64,000 bases of DNA from Juglans regia (lineage: Eukaryota > Streptophyta > Magnoliopsida > Fagales > Juglandaceae), in NCBI RefSeq assembly GCF_001411555.2, contig NC_049905.1:19148097-19212096 (forward strand), written 5' to 3'. Positions within the stretch are counted from its first letter, which is position 1. Each line of letters starts with the position of its first letter. A program made the position numbers and the translations under genes. Positions 11,817 through 23,508 of the stretch are shown here, one piece after another. The notes below the pieces were generated by a model that was not told the origin of the DNA, searched no databases, and was given only the letters and a program-made list of their open reading frames with translations.

Positions 11817-12146
11817 GTTACCCCACCAATTCTCAGCGGACGAGTCCGATGGAAATTTTAAGTATAAACTCATCCTGACATCAAGGTCGGGGTCGCTTGG
11901 ATGGGGTGCTTCCAGTTTCAGAGTCCAACGTGGTTCCTTGCTGTTTGGTATGCCTGGTAACGTTTCTCGTTCTGCCTTTTTTGGCACGTCTTCCAATGGC
12001 TATGCTTGTACATGATGGCATCTCTTCAATCATGTTAGGCAGCTCTTAGAGTTCACGTCGTTTCGTGGAGCACGTTCCACGGAATTCGAAGCGTCTCTCC
12101 CTTTTTCCTTTCTCCCACTTGAAAGAGCCCCTCGAATCCCCCCACT

Positions 12147-12671
12147 GTGAGTAAGGGGAAAAAACCTCGCTCGAAGGGGGTTGGAACCGATGGCCGACCT
12201 GCTCCCTGGGCCCGAGTTCCTAAAGGATGGGCGTTGGTTGCTCCCAAGGTTCCTTGCCCCTTGGATTTGGTGATTCGTGCAAAAACGCCTCGTCGTTCTG
12301 CTGACGTGGAGATGTTTACGAACTCCTCTTCTTTGAGATCTTCGGAGCCATTAGTGAGAGATACTTCGGTCGAGGTCCCTGCCGAGCCATCCCCACAACC
12401 CAGCACCCGTGGCGTGCCTCCGAGAGTCGACTGCGTTGGCGCCCAACTTTATGAAGCTTTGGCGGCTGGGGTGCCTCGATGCGCAGACGTGGGGCGGCGT
12501 CCTTCTAGTATTGATATAACGGTCACCTCTGCTTCTATTGCTCGTTTCGCCGTCGGTGGCCGCACTTCTAGTGATGAGTTTGAGATTATGGGCACGCCTT
12601 CTGCAGCGTCTTCATCTACTATGGTGGGACAAAGCGATCAAACTCTTGAGGTGGGTGGGGAGGTGCTCTAA
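12147..12671 (+). CDS. Hypothetical ORF antisense to the gypsy gag
   Basis: A 174-codon open frame runs on the plus strand, opposite in direction to the element's gag and protease. It is rich in Ser, Pro, Arg and Thr, with no domain that I recognise. Tat-lineage elements such as maize Grande are known to carry an antisense gene near the 3' LTR, and the position and direction here fit that pattern. Without a homology search this could equally be a chance frame in GC-rich DNA. An overlapping minus-strand frame (12053-12406) looks less protein-like. Confidence 0.3.
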   Translation: MSKGKKPRSKGVGTDGRPAPWARVPKGWALVAPKVPCPLDLVIRAKTPRRSADVEMFTNSSSLRSSEPLVRDTSVEVPAEPSPQPSTRGVPPRVDCVGAQLYEALAAGVPRCADVGRRPSSIDITVTSASIARFAVGGRTSSDEFEIMGTPSAASSSTMVGQSDQTLEVGGEVL

Positions 12672-12783
12672 CTGCTTGGAGGCTTGGACCTTTTTGTCCA
12701 GAGGACGGTCGCCGTAGCTTCCAGTATCGTAGAGGGAGAGCGCCAAGTGAAAAGTGGGCTCCTTTTGGATGTTGTAGTCAGCA

Positions 12784-13314
12784 GTGGTTTGGGAGGTCTG
12801 CGCGAAGATCCACATGCCTAGGCGGGAACTACTATTGCTGAGGCCACCTCACCCCGCGTGTAAGGAGTCGGGGGTCAGTCTCCAATCATTTCCTCTGAAG
12901 TGGAATCTGACGGAGCCCATTGAAATGGGGCAACCACACAGGTGTCCGGTGGGGAGAGTTCGATGGAGGTCATCCCTCCTTTGGCTCGATTGGAAACCAG
13001 GGGGTGTCGCGCGGAAGCTATCGACTAGGTCTTCAAGTGTTTATCCGGCTTCTTTCACGAGGTTCCTGTTATTGTTCCGCAACTTCTTTTCTTGTCTACT
13101 TTCTTTTTTTGTTGGTTTCCTAGTCTTCTTTTCTCTTTTTTTTCTTTCTCTTTTTTTATTTATTTATTTTTTTATCATTCCACGTCAACTTTCTTTGTTT
13201 TCAAGGTTCCTCCAATCTAGCAGCCTTCATCGTGGACAGCCAAGAGGCCATCATGCAGGAAAACCAAGCCCTTCGTGTGATGAGCCGGACTACTCTACAA
13301 TGCGCCCTTGGTGA
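12784..13314. other. Gypsy internal region with a long pyrimidine tract
   Basis: A long C/T-rich tract at about 13080-13180 (TTCTTTTCTTGTCTACTTTC style) makes an apparent plus-strand ORF with a run of Phe, Leu and Ser. This is a composition effect, not a credible protein. In element orientation (minus) it is a purine-rich tract. Confidence 0.5.
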
Positions 13315-13327
13315 GAGAGAAGAGCGA

Positions 13328-14040
13328 GGTCGGGGTAAGTTTGGATAGCGATTTAGCTGGTCCGCTTTTCACCGCTATAAGGGTCGGGGTAAATTATTCA
13401 GGCCGACAATGGGGGCATGACCCGCTCTCCAATGCGAGAAGGGTAGTGCAGCCTTCGACCTTGCTCTCCTTTTGGGCAGTTTAAGACTGGACCCGCTCCC
13501 GCCCATTGATATTGCAGGGAAGGTAAGTGTTGGGTCAAGCTGGTGCTGAGTCCACACTTCATTGTGGAGGAGATCGAGGTAAGTTATTCAGGCCGCCAGG
13601 GGGCAGTACCAGCTATCTACCCAGGGAGGGGTAGAATGGCTTTCGGCTTAACTCTCCCCTTTGGCCCCGCAGGAAGGTAAGTTGTTCGGGTAGTTTGAGA
13701 CTGAACCTACTCCCGCCTGTTGACGCTCACAAGGAATAAGTCTTTCTTTTGGGGTAGCCAAGGGCTGACCAGCACTCTGCCACGGGAAGGATAAAGCAGC
13801 CTCTCTTTTGGTACCTGGCAGGGGAGGTAACTTTTTCGGACAGCGATGTGGCTGGTCTGCTCTTCACTGCGATGGGGATCAAGGTTAGTTGTTCAGGCCG
13901 AGAGGGGGGAGGACCCACTCTCCATCGCGGGAGGGGTAGAGCAGCCTTCGGCCTTGTTCTCTCCTTTAGCCATTCGGGGAGGTAAATTGTTCGGATAGTT
14001 TGAGGCTGAACCCGCTCCCGCCCGTTGACATCGCAGGAAA
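13328..14040. repeat. Degenerate tandem repeats inside the gypsy element
   Basis: Related units recur. GGGTAA.TTATTCAGGCCG-type starts occur at about 13384, 13575 and 13880. AGTTT.AGACTG.ACCC.CTCCCGCC-type blocks occur at about 13477, 13687 and 13995. A GATAGCGAT.T.GCTGGTC.GC block occurs at about 13342 and 13838. Spacing is irregular, roughly 190 to 310 bp. Tat-lineage elements often carry tandem repeats in their 3' untranslated region, which fits. Confidence 0.65.
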
Positions 14041-14336
14041 GTTAAGTGTTGATTGAAGATTTTGCTGTTGTAGATTTCATTAATTGGAGATCATTTTTGT
14101 TGCTTTGAAATTGGTGTGGTGTGCTTTCTTGAAAAATCACGCTTTTCATTAATCAATAATAGTTCCCAACATTTAACTATTAAATTACAAAACATGGGGA
14201 GATAGGGCCTTCAGTCGAGGAGCTTTCTCCTGCGATGTTTTTGCCTTTGGGACTATGCACCCTTCCACTCCCCTCCGAGCCTGGCAGGACGAGTCGCAGA
14301 CTAAGGCCTGCCTGGGCTCCTTGAGCGGTGCATGTC

Positions 14337-16290
14337 CTACTCTCTTCTAGAGGTGCTATTACCCTGAATCCCACCGTCTTTCTGCTTCAGCTCCTGGACG
14401 TAGCATTCATGTGCCAAGACCTGTTCTCCACGGATTTCTCCCACGGCTTGAGAAGTTGGGAATTTCATCTTGAGGTGGTAAGTCAATGTGACCACCCGTA
14501 AGTTGTTAAGGGTGGGCATGTTGATGATGGCTTTGTAAGATGTTGAGACCTTTACCACCAGGAAGTTGACCATGATTGCAGCAGTGCAGGGGCGCTTCCT
14601 ACGAGGACCGACAGCTTGATGGTTCCCATAGGGTGAACCATATCCCCGAAGAAACCCTTCAGCGGCATGGGGGCTGGATGTAGCCAGGCAGTGTCTATTC
14701 CCATTCCGGTGAAGGCTTTCCAAAAAAGGATATCTGCAAAGCTCCCGTTGTCGATGAGGATTCTCTAGGTAGGGAAGTTGGCGACCAACATGGTTACCAC
14801 CAGCGCATCATCGTATAGGACCCCCTATTCGTCAGCCTCCCTGAAAGTGATTGCCAGGGTTGGTTCACTCCGATGGTGCTTGGTGGGGTGGTACTCTGCC
14901 GAGTACACTTCATGGTACCGAGCTCGTCATGCATGCACCCTTCGACTAGAAGAGGTAGCGCCCCTATCGACGAATCCTACTGCGATGGTCCTAATTTCCC
15001 CTAGTGGGGGCAAGTGAGGGTGATTCTGTTGTGACCCTCATACTGGCAGTCTTCACCGTGGGCTTTCTTCCCTTCTGCTTCGGTCAACCCGGTCTGTGCT
15101 CCTCTCCCTTGATTTTCCCCTCCTTTCTTGTTCTTGTCTCCGGGCGAGAGGATAATGCGGCTTCGTTCACTCCGCATGCTCTTTCCTCCCTTGTTGGGAG
15201 AAGCAATCTTCGGTATTGTGCAAGGTGGACCTGTGCTATGTGCAGTAGTGGCGGCCAATGCCTAGGTCCTCGTCCCTGTGGGCAGCGAAGTGGTCGGCCT
15301 CATGGATGGTAAAAGTCGATCGGTCGAAGCGAGGTCCCGATCCCCTCATTGGGGCTTCCTCCATTTTCTTGTCGTAGAAGCTTTTCTCCAGCTTCTCGTG
15401 GGCTTTGGCCTTGGCTGGACCCTTGGCCTTCCTCTCCGCTCGCTCCAGCTCCTTCTTTCTCCGCTTAGTCAAGGCCTGAAAAGTGTCTTCAATGTTGATG
15501 AAATTGTCGACCCGGTCCATGAACTCCCGCAGGATGACAGGAGTTTTTCTTGCCAGCTTGTTCATGAACTGGGATCGGGGCCAGACTCCCCCTGGGAGCA
15601 CCACCAAGGTTATCTTCTCGTCTTGGTTGTCGGTGGTCATGCGCTCCTTGTTAAACCTGAACAGGTACATCTTCAAGCTTTCCTCATCACCTTGTTTAAT
15701 GGTGAGGAGGTACGCTGATGGGCATTGCCTTCTTCAACTCGGCATAAACTTGGTCAAGAAAAGTCGGGCCAGCTTGCCGAAACTATCTACTAAAACAGGT
15801 GCCAGAGACCCGAACCATACTTGTGCTGGGCCCTTCAAGGTTAGTAGGAATGCCCTGCACGCTACCTCTATTGGGAAGTCGTGCCATGTCATGTGCACCT
15901 TGAAAGTGTCCAGGTGCTCACGGGAGTCCCTTCCCCCGTCGTTTTGTGTAGGGTAGGCCTGTGCTTATGAGCAGCTGGTCTACCGACAATGACATGCCCA
16001 CTTTCTTTGCAATCTCTTCATATTTCCTTTGAGATTGTCGAGCTCATCTTGCATGTTTTTTCCCTCCTCTTCTTCGTTCGCCCCAGCTCCCACGTTACAG
16101 GACTCTACGTGTTCGCTATTACTAGGCTTCGCCTCCTCGTTATGCTCTTGTTAAGGTTTCCTAAGGTCCTCATTCTCCTTGCAAAGTTTTTGTACTTCGC
16201 ATGTTAAATTTGCTACCCAGTCCTCCATGGTTTTCAGCCTTGCCTCCATGACGACTTCTTCTTGTCCACGAGTTGTCTGAGAACGGGTTG
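14337..16290 (-). pseudogene. Tat-like gypsy gag and aspartic protease, broken
   Basis: The minus strand first reads a retrotransposon-gag-like stretch (KGPAQVWFGSLAPVLVDSF near 15830-15770; LKMYLFRFNKERMTT near 15670-15630) and EFMDRVDNFINIEDTFQAL. Next comes a zinc-binding-like YCT.HRSTLHNTEDC near 15235. The protease signature ILIDNGSFADILFWKAF lies near 14760-14710, and MPTLNNLRVVTLTYHLKMKF followed by AHECYVQELKQK is typical of the post-protease region. Stops and frameshifts interrupt all parts. RT does not follow. Confidence 0.75.
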
Positions 16291-16357
16291 TCACAAGCAT
16301 ATGAAGTACACGTAAGATCTATAAGGATCTTATAAGTTATCCGACAGATAGCACCAC

Positions 16358-17004
16358 TGTTAATGTCGTGTTTCATACACCCTTGGGCCAGATTCCAGCA
16401 ACTCGGATTTTTATAGCTGGGAGAGGGCGATCTTGGGGCCGAGAAGTCTCCGATGCTTAAGTTAGTAAATATTTTTGGGGTTTGTAAATAATGATAGAAC
16501 GTAGAGTCTTTCCTCGTACTTGGGGTCGATATTCATATTGGGGGTCCTAGGAGGACAAATTGTGCTTGCTCCTATGGAGCCCATGTCCTTGCCACAGTTC
16601 CATTTATCAGTCTTTTTGATGTGGTGTGTCTCTACAATAATGTCATTAATATGGTGTGTTGCCTAGGTAGTGGTGTCATTAATGCGGTGTAATTTTTCAA
16701 TTTGTCTTGCTTTGCTGGTACTTTTAATGGTCCATCGATATCACCTTGTCAAAAGATCGAGGGTCCCCCTTGCTTCTTGTCAGTTTAGGTGGGCAGGCAC
16801 TTGAAGGCTGTACGTTGTTCGAGGGATCTCCAGTTCGGCTAGTCCCATTCATCTGTAGGTCGTTCCCCCATGGGGGTTGCTTCCGGGGGAGATTATCCGT
16901 GGGCTGGGCCGAGGGGCCTGTTCTCGTTGGGTTGGGCCTTCTCTCTTTGTTCTTTCGGTGGGTCATTACAAGCCCGATAGAATGGGGGGAAAAACCCCCT
17001 TACA
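16358..17004 (-). repeat. Right LTR of the gypsy element (5' LTR in element orientation)
   Basis: It begins TGTTAATGTCGTG and ends CCCTTACA, followed by the AGACT target duplication. It matches 11141-11816 along its length. The adjacent internal sequence (16340-16357, read on the minus strand) resembles a gypsy primer-binding site. Confidence 0.8.
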
Positions 17005-17009
17005 AGACT

Positions 17010-17745
17010 GAATGTCTGAGAATAATCGATGCATGGTCTTTGGTGGAAGGCTTTAGAGACTAGGCAGGCTTTGTGCCGGCTGATGGTTCCGTTTGCGTTT
17101 CTTTTCTTGCAAAAAACAAATTTGAAGCCTACAAGATTTTGACCCAGTGCAGGTGGTATGGATCCTTTGAGATACAACAGGAGTTGGAATGGTTACTTGA
17201 GCAGGTGGTGTGGCTGTTGTAGTGTTTGAATTCGAGGAGAGGAGGGAGATCTCTTCTTGAGGTTCTGTGGACACCGGTGCTGAAGGAGCTTGGTTGTCTA
17301 GTGGTGCGATCTGCAGCAGTGGTCCATAAAAAATAGGAGCTGCTGGTATGTTGGACTCAGGAGTGGACTGGTTATTGATGATCTTTAGAGGATAGACATT
17401 TTCATCAAATGTGACATGTTGAGAGACATATAGACGCTGAGTTGGTATGTGAAAGCATAGGTAGGCACTTTGTGTACTCGAGTATCCAAGAAACACACAA
17501 GGGACAGATTTGGACTGAAACTCGTGTGTGTTGTAAGGCTTTAACCAAGGAAAACGCAAGCAACCAAAAGATATGAGTTTGAGGTAGTTTGGAGCTTCAT
17601 TGAACAAGTTTGAATAGGAGATTTGTGGTTAAAAGCAGGAGAGGGGTTGTTGCTGTTATGAGATAGGTTGTTGTTGCAAAAGCATAACACCAAAATTTGG
17701 TAGGAAGATTTGCTGACTGAGAAGTGTTTTTCCTATTTCAACTAC
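17010..17745 (-). pseudogene. copia integrase tail, linker and RT start
   Basis: The minus strand reads EAPNYLKLISFGCLRFPWL, VFLGYSSTQSAYLC and THVTF-type residues of the integrase C-terminus (17607-17380). A Ser/Pro/Thr-rich linker follows, then FCKKRNANGTISRHKACLV at the RT start, ending at DYSQTFS where the gypsy element interrupts. Homology fades at about 17745 within the integrase C-terminal part. Confidence 0.85.
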
Positions 17746-18279
17746 ATGATCTCATAAAAATTATTCTAAAATAAGTTTTTCTTTATATATTAAATAGTGA
17801 TAAATACAAAATTAGTTTATGTGGCTTCAATTAAAATAAATTCTTTCTTTTTATATTTTAATTAAACTTTTAATAATAATAATAATAATCAAACTTAGTT
17901 TTTTACAAAATACGGATAAAACTTGAGTATCCGGATTTTTAGATTTCAAAATCCCAGATTCATACTACTACCAGTTATGATCATTACCCAGGTTAATCTC
18001 AATGGCTACTATATGCAGGACCAGATCCGGTTGAACAATCCTAATCATAAATGTTGTCATCCCTAAGTACACAAACTAATTAATGTATCATATATATCTA
18101 AATTTATTTAAAATGTTGACTTATGAAAATATTTAAAATATCTTATATATATCAGTGTGTAACTAAAGATAATAAAATCATGAATAAAGATTAGCATTAG
18201 TCATTGAAACCTCTTTGGAAAAATAAAAAATAAAAGAGTTTTAGAACATTTCAACTTCCCATACGGAGGTACCATTCAG
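17746..18279. other. AT-rich spacer with a DNA-transposon-like remnant
   Basis: 17762-17880 matches 5090-5215. At about 17910-18060 there is a stretch with GAGTATCCGGA and CCAGATCCGGTTG words like the other CCGG-rich patches. An (AAT)n-like run lies at about 17871-17890. No gene was seen. Confidence 0.5.
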
Positions 18280-18301
18280 TCATTAGACCAACAAAGGTTT
18301 T

Positions 18302-18680
18302 TTAACTAAGTAGTAAGTTCAATTGCAAGGCCTCAATAATGTCTTTATCTTTTCTTAGTAAAGTCGAAAGAACCTTCTGTAAAGGATATAATTCCAATAA
18401 CCACAAGGTAAGTTTCCGACAAGCCACAACAGCAGGTTTTAAGGAATGGTGAAATCTAGCAGCATTACATGTTAGCCAGAGCTCCCAGAGAATTAAAGCA
18501 GGAGTTTGCTGTGCAATCAGATGAAGTTGCTCTGAACCAGAGAAGAATGAGAAATCAAACAACTCCTGAAACAGAACATTGATACTAGAGATGAGCATCA
18601 GATTCAATATCCCCAACAAAACATTTGCAGCATTTAGGGGTCATTTGAACTCCACACCTTCAAATATTAGAATCCCAAGG
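18302..18680 (-). mobile_element. LINE 3' fragment
   Basis: The minus strand reads a zf-RVT to RNase H linker: DFSFFSGSEQLHLIAQQTP, then ALILWELWLTCNAARF, a Trp-rich pattern typical of plant LINE ORF2 between RT and RNase H. It is the counterpart of 6460-6960 in the duplicated block. Confidence 0.6.
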
Positions 18681-19200
18681 GATCCCATTATTCTTCAACT
18701 TTCAGATAAAGACACTAGCTTTCAAGGGCAGAATGGAGTCCCAAATAAATTCATGAAGAAGTAAAAATTCCATTTGAGTTATGATTCTAAACCCAAGTAT
18801 ATGATCCTGGTTTCAGCTTAATAGCAGTTTTGCAAACTTCAGAAATCAATGACATCTAATCTTCTGGTAATCTTCTTTTTCAAAAAACATGAAAAACGTA
18901 AAATGACACAATTTCACAGAATAAAAGGAATCATAATCTTCATATTTCATATAACATCAAAATTGAGTGGCAAGAATACAAAGAGTTCCATAAAAGAGTT
19001 AAGTGGAGGGGAAGCAAAAAGTACGTAATGAGTAGTCAATAGTAACAAACTTACTACGACTAAGATTATTTCTTTATTAGAAAAGTAATAACAAAAGATG
19101 ATGAGTCTCAACAAAAACAAAACTTCATTCGTTCAAGCCACATCAACCGATACTAACCAAACAATAAATATCACAAAGACACCAATACTAGCTACTAAGA

Positions 19201-22200
19201 TTATGGTCCATTTATTCTTGGATTGCCTCTGTTTGTTCCATTCTGAAGAAAAAATTTTCTGATTAAATTAAGCCCAGCTACAACATCTTTGATGTTCATT
19301 CGTTCTTCTGGCCGTTCAGCTGAACATGCAACTCCAATCTGAAAAATCGAAACCAAGCACTCTTGAGTTTTGTTTCTTCTTATAATGTTGTTATTTTGGC
19401 CATTGTTTCTAGTCGTCTCTTCTTCCCTTTCGTGGAAAAGAATTGGATCTGCAATCTCTACTACTCCTTGAGGCAAGGCTGTCTTGACAAACGAATGTAG
19501 GCTTAGACTGCCCTGAAAAATGTCAGTGGGTCTCCTTCCTGTGAACATTTCTAACAGAAGAATCCCATAACTGTAGATATCACCATGGGTTGACACCTCA
19601 TTTCCCACACCATACTCTGCAATTTGAAATATACACTACATTAGAATGCAACATTATTTTTATTAAAAAAATATATATATGTTAAGAAAGAAATGATAAA
19701 AAGGTTTTTTTCACCAGGAGCGGCATAACCAATAGTTCCCCTTAATCCAATTGTGCTAGAGTGAATAGTAGAAGAGTTATGGTTGCTTCCAGGAGAGAAT
19801 CTTGCTATCCCAAAATCACCCACGTGCCCAATCATTTCATTATCGAGAAGAACATTGCTTGGCTTTAGGTCACAATGAATGATTTGTGTTTGGCAATGAT
19901 CATGAAGATATTCTAATGCATTCGCAACATCAATGACGATATCCAACCTTTGAAAAAGATCTAGATTTCTTTGGTCTTGATGCACTCCATCTTCTGTAGC
20001 AGTTGGATGCAACCATTCTTCAAGGCTTCTGTTGGCCATGAACTCATAAACTAGAGCCTTGAAATCATTACCAAGGTAATCAACACTTGAACAAACTGTA
20101 AGAATCTTTACAAGATTTCGATGTCTGATGTTTCTCAAGGCTTCACACTCGACAAGAAAGCTTCTAAAAGCTCCATGGTGCAGAAGGTTGAGGACCTTGA
20201 CAGCAATTATCGTTCTACCTTCATCAAGAATTCCTTTATACACGGATCCAAAACTTCCCACACCAAGCAAATTAGTGGAAGAGAATCCATCAGTGGCTTT
20301 CAGGAGACTTTGATAGGATAGATTCAAAAGAAAATTTCCTGAAGGACGTGATATTGATACTTTTCGTTTCTTTCTTAACCAAGAGACAATCAAAAAGCAC
20401 AACACTGAAGTTACTCCTAATAGCCCCAAAACCAGAGATATTATGAACGTAGAGGTTGATGTCAATTTGGTATTCCCAGGCTTTCTGAAGTTGCATTTAG
20501 GCAAGTGCATCTCAGGAATTCCCCCACACAGTTGACTGTTTCCTGCAACTAAAGCTGAAGTTAAGTTCTTGAAAACACCAATTGTTGGCACCGGCCCCTC
20601 AAAATTGTTGTATGATATATTTAAAATCTGCAAGGAGTTCATATCCACAAAAAGGTCAGGGAGTTTTCCTGACAAATTATTATGAGAAAGATCTAATACT
20701 TGAAGTCCTCTCAAATAGCCAAAACTTGATGGAACCATTCCTCGAAAGAAGTTCCCTTGCATGGCTAGAATCTCCAACTTAATACAACTGCCAATGCTAC
20801 TTGGAATTTCACCGAGTAACATGTTTCCTGACACAGACAATATACCGAGATTTTTTAGATTTTCAACTTCCATGGGAAGAGGACCCGTGAGACGGTTTTG
20901 GGCCAAATCAAGGTAAATTGCTAAAGATGAGATACCAAGGATCTGTGGGGGTATGGTGCCAATGAAATTGTTAAGAGAAAGGTCTAGTAAGACCAAAGAT
21001 TGGCAATTGCCTAGACTTGATGGGATGCTTCCACCAAAATTATTGTCCCTTAAACGAAGTTTAAGTAACAAAGTTAAATTTCCAAGAGAGTGTGGGATAT
21101 TGCCTGAGAGACTGTTTTGTGATAGATCCATTTTCTTTAACCTGTGAAGCCTTCCAATAGCAGTTGGAATGTTACCAGTGAATCGATTAGCTCGCAAATG
21201 GAATTTCTTCAAGTTAACAAGATTCACGATCCCACTCGGAATTGTTCCAGCTATTTTATTACGATCTATTACAAAGACTTCAAGGGTAAGTGAGATGTTA
21301 CCAATGCATTCAGGTAGGACACCTCCAAAATTGTTGATGTTGATAGCAAACACCTCTAACCTGGTGGCATTTGTCAAAGAGCAAATAAAACTCAAGTCAT
21401 GATCAGCTTCTCCACTTCCCCCCAAGTTGTTTTCAGTAGCACTCAACACTCGAAGCCAATGCAACTTTTCTAAAGAAGGAAACTTTCCAGTAAATTTGTT
21501 TGATAGAATTTGAAATATTTGCATATTTGAGGCATTGGATAGTGATGGAGGAATGGAACCAGTAAACTGGTTAGAAGCAAGGGAAAAGCTTACGAGATTA
21601 GGAAGAGTTATGCCCAACTCCAAAGGAAGACTCCCTTGGATTTGATTAGATCCTACATCAAAAAATTTGATTGAAGAGAGATTGAATAATGATGCAGGGA
21701 CAGTACCTGAAAGGGTATTTGAATAAACTCCAAAAAATACAAGATTTGTAAGTTGGCCTAGAGTATTAGGGATACTCCCAGCCAAATTATTAAAGGATAC
21801 ATAAAGTTTCTCAATTGAAGACAAGTTTCCAAGAGATGGAGGAATACTTCCTGTTAGTCTATTGCCCCCTACAGAAAATACTATAAGCTTTGAAAAGAAG
21901 CCAAACTCAATGGGAATGTCACCAACCAATTGATTATAAGAAAGACGGAAAAGTTCAATGTTAGAGCAACTAGATAAATTGGAAGGGATTCTGCCACCCA
22001 ACGAGTTATCTTCCAAAGATAATACCTCCAACCTTTGCAAACGGCCTATTTCTGGGGGGATGGTTGCATTGAGGCTATTGTTTTGGAGTTGTAGAATCCT
22101 TAGGAAGTTCAAGTTTCCGATGAAAGGCGATATAGGGCCTGCAAGTTCCAGAGATGCCATGCGCAATTCTGTGACCCTTTGGTGCCGACGACCGCATGTA

Positions 22201-22424
22201 ACACCATACCACTCGCAAAAATGGATGGTTTCATTCCATGACCTCAAAACCATGAAAGGATCATACGTTATTTTGGCCTTGAATTTAAGCAATGCTATTC
22301 GGTCAGTCTCATTCCCACCTATATTGGCATAGGTGGACGAGCCAAAGCACAAGACAGAAGAAGCACCAACATAGATGCAAAAAGAAATCCAGTAGAACAG
22401 TGAACGCAAGGTGGGAATCCCCAT
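19201..22424 (-). CDS. LRR-XII receptor-like kinase (EFR/Xa21 type)
   Basis: Two exons, 22424-19715 and 19616-19201, joined through a split Glu codon (CCTG|GTGA donor, TTGCAG acceptor), give 1041 aa. The Met at 22424 is chosen because it starts a signal peptide (about residues 1-33); an upstream in-frame Met at 22496 adds an unlikely extension. An LRR N-terminal cap (about 38-78) precedes about 21 LRRs (about 108-625), a transmembrane helix (about 658-683) and a Ser/Thr kinase. Kinase motifs are the G-loop GVGSFG (721-726), Lys743, HCDLKPSN (850-857), DFG (870-872) and the C-lobe in exon 2. HCD instead of HRD makes it a non-RD kinase, as in pattern-recognition receptors of this subfamily. It probably senses a microbial or endogenous ligand at the plasma membrane; the ligand cannot be told. 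A broken duplicate lies at 7446-8132. Confidence 0.93.
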
Positions 22425-23508
22425 AGAGTTGGGAAAAACCTCAAGGTATAATCCTGACGTTGGTATTGATCTATCGCAATATATACATACATACATATAT
22501 ATATATATTTATAATATATATATTAAGTCAAATTCCTAGAAAGATCGAAATATGGACTCCCCCTTTCAAGACTTTTTACATGACAGTATTTTATGATCAA
22601 TCTCCATTACCATCTCATATTTTATTTTATTTTTTAATAAGCAAATTGCATTCAATAAAGACGTGGACAAGAGAGATGAGTGGAATACCCCGAACAAACG
22701 TTCCACAGTGCTTGAAGCAATTAGTCAAGTCGGGCTCACGCCCGACCGGTACTAAAGGGTTGGCAAAGGCTGTTTTAATTTGGAAGATCAGAGGTTGAAG
22801 AGTCGAACGATATGATATGACCCGCGCGCGCGTCTTTTTCCCACTCAACCTTCGTAGACGGTAGAAGTACTCTTGCCCTTCAAATGGGTTAAAGGTGAAG
22901 TCTGGTCTCATGAGAAGTGAGGGAGGAAGTCTCGAGTCAAATAATAAAGGCAATTCAGCTTGGGTCTACAGCCAATGTTCAAAAATCCACAAGGTTTGAA
23001 GAATTAAGCCCTTCCATAATTGATTTTTTCATTTTTTAAGACTATTCTTTTTAAAATAAAAATTAAAAAGAGGATGGTATCTCAGATGAGATACAAAATC
23101 CTCATTTTATTTTATCCCATTTTATTCCTAAACATAATTCAAATACAAAATTTTCAAACTAATCATTACAACTTTTTCAAACTTTCAAATAAAAAATAAA
23201 AAATAATTCTAACTTTTTTAAATTTTCAAACAAAAATAATATTATAAAACCATATTCTTATAATATTTTAATTTTATAATATTTTTTATTCCACTTTTTC
23301 TCTCTCCTTTTTCAAAACTTAAAAAAATTCAACTCAAACTATTTCACTATTATTTACAAACTATCTTACTACTATTTATAAAATTCTTATCTCATTTCAT
23401 TTTCCAACACCTCAACAAAAATATTAGCACCAAACTCCCAAAAGGGAAGAAAAACAAGCAATAAAATAACCACTGGAAGAAAGCAAAACTTCCCGGCCCG
23501 AGTAATTC
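22425..23508. other. Spacer upstream of the receptor kinase, with retroelement and MITE debris
   Basis: A (TA)n and (CATA)n tract lies at about 22480-22530, upstream of the kinase start. At 22617-22640 a T-rich run precedes GCAAATTGCATTCAATAA, which looks like the reverse complement of a LINE poly(A) end. 22650-22980 has no recognisable coding. 23060-23400 is a copy of the CTCATCTCATC MITE family. Confidence 0.5.
23060..23400. mobile_element. MITE of the GAGATGAGATG family
   Basis: It shows the family core: ATTACAACTTTTTCAAACTTTC, ATAATATTATAAAA blocks, TTTTTCTCTCTCCTTTTTC and terminal CTCATTTCATT / GAGATG words. Related copies occur at about 25000-25330 (reverse orientation), 47514-47825, 60825-61037, 63340-63560 and 63890-64000, and partly at 28863-29022. 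Confidence 0.6.

Larger units (their letters stand above)
11141..17004 (-). mobile_element. Tat-like Ty3/gypsy element lacking pol
   Basis: Direct terminal repeats lie at 11141-11816 and 16358-17004. Next to the right LTR the minus strand reads TGGTGCTATCTGTCGG, close to the TGGCGCCGTCTGTGGG-type primer-binding site common in Tat-lineage gypsies. Next to the left LTR the minus strand has a purine-rich tract, so the element is in minus orientation. Gag and aspartic protease are recognisable (16290-14337). No RT, RNase H or integrase is visible: the remainder holds a plus-strand ORF (12147-12671), a C/T-rich tract and degenerate tandem repeats. Its GC content is higher than its surroundings. 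It is a nonautonomous or deleted derivative, nested in the copia. Confidence 0.8.
9380..17745 (-). mobile_element. Decayed Ty1/copia, split by a nested gypsy element
   Basis: The minus strand reads copia integrase tail and linker (17745-17053), the start of RT (17177-17010), then, after an inserted element (11141-17004), the rest of RT (11135-10727), RNase H (10608-9772) and a probable 3' LTR (about 9385-9728, with a TATATAAAG box). The junction is clean: the RT reading DYSQTFS at 17010 resumes as PVVK.ATI at 11135. The integrase core, gag and 5' LTR are missing beyond 17745. Confidence 0.85.

Noticed and set aside
12784..13314. Plus-strand open frame with a Phe/Leu/Ser-rich stretch resembling a membrane segment
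   Set aside because: The hydrophobic stretch comes from a C/T-rich tract inside the gypsy element, and nothing else in the frame looks like a conserved protein.
22425..22496. Upstream in-frame start for the receptor kinase at 22496
   Set aside because: It would put 24 residues before a perfectly good signal peptide; the Met at 22424 gives a normal N-terminus.
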